NCBI RefSeq assembly: GCF_032854445.1
Contig: NC_088303.1
Location: 13,461,501-13,525,500, forward strand
Direction of reading: 5' to 3'
From: Liolophura sinensis
Lineage: Eukaryota > Mollusca > Polyplacophora > Chitonida > Chitonidae
DNA: 64,000 nucleotides
The position numbers and the translations under genes are program-made. The notes under the pieces were generated by a model, which worked only from the letters and a program-made list of their open reading frames with translations, had not been told where the DNA came from and did no database searches. Positions 24,851 to 36,800 of the stretch are shown in pieces; position 1 is the first letter of the stretch, and the number at the start of each line of letters is the position of its first letter.

Positions 24851-24882
24851 TATCCAGAGTTATTTCCCCTCGAACTCCTCCC

Positions 24883-27800
24883 TCAATGTTTCTTGAGCTG
24901 TGGCAGTGGCTGATCACCTCTGGCACGTCCCTCTGCCATGATGGCCTCAATCTCCTCCACAGTACGAGGAACGCATGTCATCAACTCCATTCCTGTCTCT
25001 GTCACTACAATGTCATCCTCAATACGAACCTAGAAAAATGGAAATCACCATGTGATCCTCCCATTTTCTTCAGGGGCCTGTCATGCAAGTTCTTGCAATC
25101 TTGCATCAGTTTTGATACCACAGTGATAATGTCTGCCAGCAACCTGCGGATGGTCATGGGTTTCCCCTGGGCTTTGCCTGGTTTCCTCCCACCATAATGC
25201 TGGCTGATGTCGTATAAGGGAAATATTCTTGAGTATGGCGTAAAAACACCAATTAAATCAATCAATCAAACAATACCACAGTGACAGTAGTCTTCACTAT
25301 TTGTTATCATGGACTTGCACCCAACATATGTTTTGACTGTATTGTAAAGAGGGCTCTAGGTTCACATATAAAAGAAGAGGAACAAAGTATCATCAGACTG
25401 CTGAAGGCTGGCTCACAACAGTATTATCATTAGTGGTATATGAGGTTACAACATAAGGGCATAGCAATAATGCCAGTGTTAAAGCTGCTTTAAGGTACAT
25501 GTACCAGACTGCAGGAGGTCAAATCACATACAGGTCTCACCCAACTTTAGAAAGTATAACCCCAAGCAATGATACAACAGCTGTTAAAACTACTTTGTAA
25601 ATGACATACACCCATTTGATATGGCACACAAAAGATTGGGGCCTGTGTAAAGTATCACAAAGCAACGTACGCCACTTTTTTATCTTACATTTGTATGATA
25701 TTTTGTATGTCATACCACTGTCCTACCATTGTCCTATATATGTCATTATTGTACATGTACATCATCTTTGTGAAACTAAGTCCAGTTCTTTCCCATATAT
25801 GCTGAAAATGCTCACAAAATCATTTGCAATTTATTCATAAAAGTAAATGAAAGTTTTTTGGTACATACATGTATGCCCAAGTAGGTTTATTAGCAAAACA
25901 CTGAGCATGTAGACACACATACATTAATTTCCACAGGTAAGCTCGGATACAAAATAACCCACTTCTTCAATGTACGGAATTTCCATAGTTACTTCATTAA
26001 CACTGCAGAAACTCTTTCACTCAGTGTTCAATTTTACGCGCCGTGATTTTTGTTGGGTAGAAATTAACTTTACTTCATACGATCTTTTGTAGGATTCATT
26101 GCCACAAAAATAAAACCTCATGCTTAATACTGTCACAATATAGATGAAATTTTGCCAAGTCAGTAAAATTCATGACTGATTCTGCTTTCGAAAAGAAAAC
26201 AAAAGAGAAAAAACTTACCCCTCCAAAATTACGGAACTTGTCAATCTGCTCTTGAACCAGGAACTTGGCCTGATCAGGGTTCTGTAATGCCGCATCTAAC
26301 AACTGAGACCAGGAAAAAGCAGATTTAACATTGGTCAGATAACATTCAAATCAACAAAGCTGTTTTTGTGATTCTGATGACCTTTTCAACACTTTCAACA
26401 AGAAAAGCAGCCTCATCACTCAAACAACAGAATCTACATGTACTGTAAATCTTCAACCTTTTCAACCCCTAAAGCCCAGGGGGCTCCAGTCAGCAAAGGG
26501 AGTGGAGGGGAGGGGGTTGGGTAGGTGGTAGGAAGGGGTCGGTAATGGGCTGTCTCCCACTACCTTATTTCTCCTGCTGGTTGGAACAGTTGTAGGGACA
26601 GCACTATTGGTTGTGTTTTTGCTTTTTGTATACATAAATGTATATAGCCTCTGTTTTCAAACTACATGGTTTATCTTGTTTTATGTATGTTGCTGTAATT
26701 TTTGATTGGACTCTGAAGTACATGTTTCCTATTTCTTGTTTTCTCCGTGAAGGCCTTGGGGAAGAACCTTCCCCAATTTCATTTTAAATTGGCCGACCCA
26801 CCTTCGAAAAATAAAGATATTACTATTTTTATTATTTTCACAGTAGAATTTCTGCAGGTATGAGGATGGCACTAAAAAGGATGCATTTGTGCCAATAAAG
26901 ATACAAGCTTCATAAAACTGGGCAAATTATTTCTCCACACCCCATAGTTGATTCAGAACATTTCAAATATTCATTACAGATGTGATTCCTTCATTTGACA
27001 GCTTAAGGTATATGTAACAGCAGCAGCAGATCAACTTGAAGACGTATTGTGTATTTTTACCAAATTCAAATTAACATAAGTTTGACTATCACAGCAGGTG
27101 AAGTAAACTGAAGTGGACCTCTTCTTGTTTGGTGAGCAATGGATCCTCATCTATTATTCAGTCTGGGTGGGTGTGTATTTGGTATATGTATATCTGATTC
27201 TACAAACCCATATCCCTAAGTAGGCCCCTGGTGAGCACTGTGTACTTTATTTTGACAAACCTCTATGAGTAACTCACTCAACTGATGAAGGTTCCTGGTT
27301 CTATGGTCAGCACTGTGTACCTTATTCTGACAAACCTCTATGAGTAACTCACTCAACTGATGAAGGTTCCTGGTTCTATGGTCAGCACTGTGTACCTTAT
27401 TCTACCAAACCTCTATGAGTAACTCACACAGCTGATGAAGGTTCCTGGTTCTATGGTCAGCACTGTGTAACTTATTCTGCCGAACCTCTATGAGTAACTC
27501 AATCAGCTGATGAAGTAGACCCCTGGTGCTATGGTCAGCACTGTGTAACTTATTCCGCCAAACCTCTATGAGTAATTCACACAGCTGATGAAGGTTCCTG
27601 GTTCTATGGTCAGCACTGTGTAACTTATTCTGCCAAAGCTCTATGAGTAACTCAATCAGCTGATGAAGTAGACCCCTGGTGCTATGGTCAGCACTGTGTA
27701 ACTTATTCCGCCAAACCTCTATGAGTAATTCACACAGCTGATGAAGGTTCCTGGTGCTATGGTCAGCACTGTGTAACTTATTCTGACAAACCTCTATGAG

Positions 27801-30800
27801 TAACTCAATCAGCTGATGAAGGTTCCTGGTTCTATGGTCAGCACTGTGTAACTTATTCTACCGAACCTCTGAGTAACTCACACAGCGGATAAAGTAGACC
27901 CCTGGTTCTATGGTGAGCACCATGCTTCTCTGTAAGATTCGTGCAGTCCTCAGACTTCTCAGCCCTGGCTCATTTACTCTCTCTGTGCCCTGTACGATGA
28001 AAAGCATACAGGTGCATTATTTAAGTTTCTCAAAAATTTTTCTCTTACAAAACAGCAATCATTTTTATGGGTGGCGGAAACATGACTGCCTGGGATAAAC
28101 CACTGACCTTTGGTAAGTTACTGATAAGCTTTCCCACATGTGATGTAGAGACGTGCGCACCAGTTTGAATGAAGACAAGTGTTTGTCATCCAATGTTGGG
28201 CTGCTTAATGACAGGTGGTTCTTGTCCCCTCTTTTAACAAATTCTAGCTGACACGATTTCAGTTAAACTAGTTCACGTAAATCCAATCTTCTCAATTTTA
28301 AGTTTTCAAATTTAACAAACAACTTCGTACAGTAAAACATCTACTGCCAAACATAACTTGTGATATCTAAACTGCTTTATGTAGCAGAAACTGCATTAAT
28401 CCTCTTTGTGCCTCATTTCTGTGGCATTAGCCCATCTCATAAGTTGCTGGGTGATACCCACCTCTGGATAGCCACCAACATCGTGGGTGTCCACCCCTAT
28501 GAAGTGACCCAGCCCATGGGGCATAAAGACCGCCCCAAGTCTCACTTTCATCATGTCCTCCACATCACCCTGTAGGAGTCCATGACGCTTCAGCTCAGTC
28601 AGGTGAACACGGTCAGCCAGCAGGTGCATGTCTACCCAGTTCACACCTAGTACAACACAGTCCACCATCATGTGATAAAAGCCCTCCAGGCTCAATGGCT
28701 GTACATTCTGTCATAGCATAACCTGGTGGATGTACACTGAATGACCATAAAATTTATCCATGACAAACTTGCCCATTTTGAGAGTTCTATTAAGTTTAGA
28801 AAAGCTGTTTTGATGTTTCCTTGGAACATGAGATGATATACTACTGGTAAATTGTAAGTTTCGGCACCAAAAATAATGTTTTGTGACATTTATTTGCTTC
28901 TAAAAATGCGAAATTTCAAGGGTGAAATTTTATGTCATTTAGGGTAAGCACTGGTCTCTCCTGTTAGATCTGAACGCTTTATCGATGAGTAACGTTAGAA
29001 TGAGTGAGGGCTTGGGGTTTAACGTCGTACTTAACAATTTTTCATTCATATGACGACAAAGGAATCCTTAGAGTGCATGTTATGTGCCTCCTTGTTGCAG
29101 GATGGATTTCCACCGCTCTTTTATCTAGTGCTGCTCACTGAGACGCCTTACCGAAGGCAAGAAAGCCGCCCCACCCGAGCCATTATACTGATACGGGTCA
29201 AACCAGTCATTGCCCTATCCCCTTCATGTTGAACGCCAAGCGAGGAAGTTACAACTTCCTCTTTTAAGGTCTTAGGTGTGACTCAACCCAGGACTGACTC
29301 TGGATCTACCGCTCCCGAAGCGGACTCTGTGCCATCAGGGCCAGTAATCATGTTAGAAAGCGTCAATTAAATCCTACATATATACGTTGCATGACAGTCA
29401 CACTAGCAGATGTGTTTGTGCACGTCACACTAGCAGATGTGTTTTTGCATGTCACACTAGCAGATGTCTTTGTGCATGTCACACTAGCAAATGTGTTTTT
29501 GCATGTCACACTAGCAGATGTCTTTTTGCGCATCACACTAGCAGATGTTTTTTGCATGTCACACTAGCAGATGTTTTTTGCATGTCACACTAGCAGATGT
29601 CTTTTTGTACATCACACTAGCAGATGTCTTTTGCACGTCACACTAGCAGATGTCTTTTGTACATCATACTAGCAGATGTCTTTTTGTACATCATACTAGC
29701 AGATGTCTTTTTTTACGTCACGCTAGCAGATGTCTTTTTTTACGTCACGCTAGCAGATGTCTTTTTGCATGTCACACTAGCAGATGTCTTTTACATGTCA
29801 CACTAGCAGATGCCTTTTTGCATGTCACACTAGCAGATGTCTTTTTGCACGTCACACTGGCAGATGTCTTTTTGTACGTATATGTACCTTAAAAAACATT
29901 CTACTCCATTTCATTTAAATGTCATTCACCTGGTTTGACAGCTTCCATGACAGCCCGGCTGGACTTATACACAGTTTCCATAGATGATCTTCTGCTCAGG
30001 TGAAAATTTGCCATTAACTGGGTAACTACAGGTAATGTCAGAGGTGTAGCAGCAGTACTCAGAGCCCATATCAAAAAGGCTGAGGGGAAACGGAAACAAA
30101 TACATCATAGCCATTAGTACACAAAAATATTCTGAAACACAACACGTAGCACATTATTTTTTTTCTCCATTTCAACTGCTCTGTCAAGGTGTAGAACTTT
30201 AACATTATAACATCAACATTTTCTTAACTCAATCTTTAAAACATGATTTCTGTGTATCCTTGTCAAGTCTCCTTGGCATCAAGCTAAAGTTCAATGATAT
30301 GACACTTTGACAGAATAATTCACTCACCACATTTCTCCATCCACCATCTGTTTCTTATTGGGCTCTCCTGCATGCCCGTAGTGGAGGGTAGCTCCATTTA
30401 TACCACTTAGGGAGAAAAGAAATAAACACCATTCAGCAATCCAGCAATCTCACAATATAAGTAATTTATCCATGAGTAAATACTGAAATCCCCTCCCCAG
30501 CTGTCTCGTCACTGCATGTGGTGCTGCGATCGATAGAGGATGAAAATTTCTGCTAGTCTTCAGTGCCCAGTTTTTACACGTTATCCCATATCACACAAAA
30601 TACTCCGCTTTACATTGGACAACAACGGTCACAAGGGGTACAGATATATTCTCCAATCCTGCGGAAAAGATCAAATGTATATGCCAAGTAGGTTATCTCC
30701 CTTTGTTGGGTCCAATGAAGCTCACATCACTGAAGAAATTCACCATTAGATCGGTCTTCTGCACCGAATTGATGGGTTGTGAATGACCAATTCGGTACAT

Positions 30801-33800
30801 GGTGACTCAGTGATAGGATACGCAAATATATGAGTCAATAATCCTCATATTAGGCGAGATGTCAGTCTTTCCCAATATGAGTACTATTAACACCATATAT
30901 CTGCGTATTCTATCACTGAGTAATCATGTAACCAATATTATCCCTGATCAGACAAAATATTCTGCTTTTCATTGGGCAGCAACGGTCGCATGCGATAGAT
31001 ATATGCTCATATCCTGCAGAGGATGTCACATGTGTGCTGAATAGTTATCTCCCTTCCTTCGTCTGTCAAAAAAATTGTTACATCACCTGATAATGAAATT
31101 AAGCTTCTAAATATCAGCCCTAAAAACTTCTTGAAGGCCAAAGGAAAGTGCAGCCAAATATTGCGCACATATATCTCCTTGCAAAAAATCAGCCGGCAAA
31201 GACGTTGTTAAGTGAGGCACTCTCTCACTTCTACACAGATGTGCGAAAAACCGGGCGGCAAACAATAACCGGATGGCGAACAAACCCAGTCTGGCTCACT
31301 GGAAACAATCCATCATGGACTGAATCCCTATCTTAAAGCACCACCTTTCAATACAATCAAAGATGCAATGTTCATCAAGGCTAACAAGAACTGCACAGCC
31401 GCTATGGTGGAGCTGAAGGAGGCAGGACTGAGTGAGACGAAACATCTTCCTCCAATAAATGAGGCTGACAGGGCCAAGTTGTACAGCTCTTTACACATGT
31501 CCCTAAAAAACTCCCTCTGAGCTCTTCAAGAATGTTCAGTTTGATGTGGGATTTTAATTTTGTTGACGTCGAGTAGAAAATACGTGTTCCATGACCAAGT
31601 CCACATTTGTTGCCGACAATGATTTCAAAACTGGACTAAAATTTGTGGCCAAGAAACATGGACAGCTGACGAAAAACCAGAGAGAGACAGACAAGGAGTC
31701 AAGCTCTGGTGTCATGGCCGAGAGTCCAGGTGAATATAAAATATCAATAAATAACAAGTTGATTGTAATCATTAAATTTAGAGAATATCTCTCACAGTTT
31801 TTTTTACCATAAAAAAGTTATATTTATAAATAATTGATATGTAGCTTAAATTCAGGATTTAAATATAAATAAAATAGAACAACAAAATGTATAATGTGTA
31901 ATGTATAATATAATGCCCTGGTTGAATGCACCTATTAAACCCATGTCCAATGGCAATGGGGTTGTGTGTTCAAATCCAGCTCTGGCTGCTTTGCCTCTAG
32001 CTCAAGAGGTTTATCAGGTACCCGGAAAAGGTAGGTGGTACTTGACCCTGAGCACTCTGGTTTCCTCTGCCCAGAAGTCTTACCGCTGTCATACATCAGG
32101 TGGTCATACTTTCATGCTGCATTGCTCCATTATCCTTTGTTCAAACCCTTTTAAACATTAGATATTCAAATGGCATGATTTTGTTAAAATACTGACCAAT
32201 TTTCAAGGTCATGGCTTGAGTAGTCTGTACACAGGGTTAAAATGAAAACACAGCCTCAAAAACGCACGTTCCGGTGACCCACACTGCACCACCTGTAAGG
32301 TGTCATGAGTAGAGCGCGCGCTGCACCAGTGTGACACGCATCAAGGACTGCTGGAAAAAACTTACTCTTAAGGAGACTGGGGACTCAATCAGTTTGTGGA
32401 AGAAACATTTGCACGCTGTCTAAAGAGAAGATGGAGGATCAATTGATCACCTTTTCAAGTAGAGCATCATTTTGAAATGTCCAGAACATGCCTTTTTGAC
32501 TCTATTTTGATTTTGGCCCATGAACAGAAATCTTAAAGGATGAAATTTGGTCTGTATACTTAGGACATAATGGCTTTTGAGTGTGCAACTTTTTAAAAGC
32601 TGACATAAGAGGGTTTCAGAGATTTTGAGTGTCAAAGTATGGCCCATTTTTTTATGCCCACCTGATATATTAAGTAAAACATGTGAGTGAGTGAGTGCTT
32701 GGGGTTTAACGTCGTACTCAACAATTTTTCAGTCATATGACGACGAAGGAATCATTAGGGTGCATGTACATGTAATGTGCCTCCTTGTTGCAAGACGGAT
32801 TTCCACCACTCTTTTATTTAGTGCTGCTTCACTGAGACGCCTTACCGAAGGCAAGTAAGCCGCCCCGCACAAGCCATTATACTGATACGGGTCAACCAGT
32901 CATTGCACTATCCCCTTCATGCTGAACGCCAAGCGAGGAAGTTACAACTTCCTCTTTTAAAGTCTTAGGTGTGACTCGATCAAGGATTGATCCTGGATCT
33001 ATCGGTCCCGAAGCGGAGTAAAACATGTGAGCTCGGTAAATAAATAAATAGATGAGAGTGCATACTGAATTGCTTGAGTAAACGAACAAATAAATATGAA
33101 ATAAAACAAATAAAAAAACCAGTAAAAATCCACCACTTAGAGTAAAGAGTATTTATTTATTTATTTATTTATTTGACTGGTGTTTTACGCCGTACTCAAG
33201 AAGCCAGTACAGAGTAAGTGCTTTCTCACCTTCCACACACACAGGTGTAGGCTAGGTTCCTGGCCCCTCCATAATAATGGCAGTAATGTCGGAAGATGCT
33301 AAAACCGAAACCAACAACGGGGAATTAGGCCCATGGAGCAGAGCGAGGCTTTCATTCCATCAACACTGTAAGAACTGGTATCATTATACATTGAGACGAC
33401 GTCATCAATCATCAACTATCAAATTTATACAATCTTTGCAGGGCTCTTTCTCATATATTTATGGGTCAAAACTTCTTTTCAATGATTTTCAGTGAAAGCA
33501 AGGCTTGCCCCATGTGGACTGTTGCCTGTTTATTGTCACCCAGATCCCAGTCCTACAGATTTAGGCACTGAAAAATGTTTTTTTTGCATACAAATGGAAT
33601 GGATCAGGGCCAATCACTGTCAGGCTCTCTCCCATCCTAACCAACTTCTTCAGGCTCATGTGAAACTGGTTTAGATATAAGAGTGAATGAATAAATGAAT
33701 GCTTGGGCTTAATACTTAACAAATTTATACTTATACTTAATATAATTTTAACATTTGACAACAAGGAGTCATTAGATGTGTGTATATAGACTATGTCTTG

Positions 33801-36800
33801 GGGCAGGCCATGTGATGCCACTGAAGTATCATGTTGAAGACACCAGACATAAAACCTCACCCAGTCACATTATACTGACACCAGGCCAACCAGTCTTAAA
33901 GTCTTTGGTACAACCAAGGCAGACAATTTAACACTGGGCCACTGAAGAGGTGTTTTACATGTAGAAAAACAGTAGAACATACAATTTACGACTGAACAAC
34001 TCAAATAGCAATCACGTTTAATAAAGATAAGAATCTGTTCTGATCAAGAAAAGAGTGATGGATCTGCCAGCTATTTGGATTATTAGCAGAGCCACTGTAG
34101 TATAATGTAATTGACTGATTTATTTATTTATTTATATGATGTTTTACGCCGTACTCAAGAATATTTCACCTATACAACGGCTGCCAGCAATACAGTTGGA
34201 AGAAACCGGGCAGATCCTTGGGAAATAATGTGACTGAATGTAGGAATCATGAATATTCATGACAGGTTTACCTCATGACCTTGACATTATGATCCAGACT
34301 TTAGTAAAATGGCTTACCTCTCTATCTGATATTCAAACATGCCTGGTCTGATACTTCTCATCACCTGTCACACAGTTAAACAACCAGCGATTTAATATTC
34401 AGTTCTTCATCTTATTTGGCATTTTTTTCTTTTTGAAAAACCCTTTACTCACACATCAGTAGTTCGGTTTGTTAAGTGAAAGAAAGTGATCCAAGCCCAC
34501 AGATTTATTTATTTAATTGGTGTTTTATGCTGTACTCAAGAATATTTCACTTATGAGATGGTGACCAGGATTATGGTGCAAGGAAACCAGGCAGAGCCTC
34601 AGGGAGCCTCTGACCATCTGCAGGTTGCTGACAAACCTTCCCACACACGTCTAGAGAGGAAACTAGCATGAGCTGGACATGAACTCACACCCACTGCATT
34701 GATGAGAGGCTCGTAGGTCATCATGCCGCTCTGGTATGTTGACTACCTCAACCAAGGAGGCCCTCAGAGCCCACTGATCAAGGCACATAGTCTGCAATAT
34801 CAATGCCACTGGCCTTTCTGAGGGTGAAATGCTCTTCTTACAATCTGACCTAAGCTTCCTGCTTAATGCAAACAGAAAATAAGGCATGGATTTTAAGATA
34901 TATTTTTTTACACTAGCTATTGCCAAAAACAAATAAGCAACAAAAATAACTTTACAAACCAACACTATAAACATTGCTTTCAAATATATATATTTTTTTT
35001 ATACATCTTGGACTTCTTGAAAGGTTGAACAACAAATTTTGTTTCTGGCCGGGTTTAGAATACTGTAGAGTAGAAACCTTCATAATTTGTTTATACAGGA
35101 CCTCTATCTGTCTGTCTCTGTCATTTATCAACCTCGAAAGCCATGTGAGAAAACCATCAACTCATAATTCCAGGTTTACTTGGATGGCTTGGTATCAGCT
35201 TGTGACATACACCTTTGCTTTCAAGATGACTGCTATGACACAGGACTATGGTTTAAATGTCAAAAACAGCTGCATAAATACTGACATTTATAACAGTGAC
35301 ATAAAGAAAAAAATAAAGGTTTTCAAGTTAAGTATTACCTCTTTGTGAGCCTCACTACTGAGTCTGTTACTGTACCTCAGTACCTCCAGTTCCAGCTCAG
35401 ATTTGAACACTCGGCTGTGGACAGAGAGACAAGCAGACAAACAGCATATAACATATAGCCTTACTCAACTATTTTTGTAACTACATTACTACTTTTTTAT
35501 CCCTTGGTTTATGATTTCTTGATTAGCACACTTACAACTGTGATAAGACTTATGGGTGGATTCCATCAAGGAAGATTACCGCACCTATCACAAGGTTATT
35601 GAGAGTCTACAGACCTAAACTGACGCTGAAGAACAAGTGGTCTTCAGAAAGAAACCATAAATTTACAAAATTCAAAACTGTGTACAGTTAATGTGACAAT
35701 TGTACAAATAATGTGACAGTTGCATAAGTAATGCGACAGTTGTACAATTAATGTGACAGCTGCTTAATCCATGTGACAGTTGCGTAAGTAATGTGACAGT
35801 TGTACAATTAATGTGACAGTTGCATAAGTAATGTGACAGTTGTACAATTAATGGGACAGTTGCATAAGTAATGTGACAGTTGTACAATTAATGTGGCAGT
35901 TGCTTAATACATGTGACAGTTGCATACGTAATGTGACAGTTGCACAAGTAATGTGACAGTTGTACAATTAATGTGGCAGTTGCTTAATACATGTGACAGT
36001 TGCATAAGTAATGTGACAGTTGTACAATTAATGTGACAGTTGCATAAGTAATGTGACAGTTGTACAATTAATGTGGCAGTTGCTTAATCCATGTGACAGT
36101 TGCATAAGTAATGTGACAGATGTACAATTAATGTGAAAGTTGCATAAGTAATGTGACAGTTGTACAATTAATGTGACAGTTGCTTAATCCATGTGACAGT
36201 TGCATAATTAATCAAATGGGTGGCCAATTTATGTAACAGTTAAATAATTGTGAGACTGGCATAATTAATGTGAATTTCATATCTTGTTGAATTTTCCATT
36301 TTCCTCTGTTGATTTTTTTTCTTCAGGAAACATTAACACTGTCAACAAACATGAAATATATATTTAAAAAAATTTACAAAACTTTACTCCTAAGATACTC
36401 TGATTCCGCTTATAATAAGACTATTGAAAAACAAATTTCTAAGAGGAGTGATGCGAAAAGAATTTACCTCCAAGCATCCTATTTGCCATTGCGTTATGTG
36501 ACTTTGAAGTAAAATAGAACTCTAAAACTGTAACAGCTAGTATGAAAGATACATACCATTCACTGATAACTGGATGTAAAATTTTGTTGTCAACTGAAAA
36601 TCTGAAAGAAGAAAAGGTTACCAATAATGAGTACAAACATAATGATGCAACGCTTAAACTAAATGAAAATTGCTAATGGCGTTAATTTAAGTCAAATTTG
36701 CCTAGTTGCAAACATAAACATCAGAACTGCACTAAAATCTTCATTTGATGAGAGTTCAAAAAAAGTAAGTTAAAACATCACGTTTTATTCTACTCCACTG

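Noticed and set aside
27218-27916. Reading the array as a CRISPR-like repeat-spacer structure
   Set aside because: Units abut with no unique spacers, the genome is eukaryotic, and the unit is explained by the PEPD exon end.
29387-29892. Ser/Cys/His-rich open frames on both strands
   Set aside because: Generated by the 26-27-bp intronic minisatellite in PEPD.
29001-33016. Genuine tRNA-Pro genes at the SINE heads
   Set aside because: The B-box and anticodon-type hairpin are recognisable, but the acceptor stem does not close and the sequence continues into a SINE body with target duplications.
33492-33860. Frames on both strands between PEPD exons 9 and 10
   Set aside because: Partly interspersed repeat sequence; no splice partners, and the intron is well defined by the flanking PEPD exons.
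35681-36235. CRISPR-like array of regularly spaced repeats
   Set aside because: The apparent spacers are themselves the same two repeat variants; this is a simple higher-order minisatellite.
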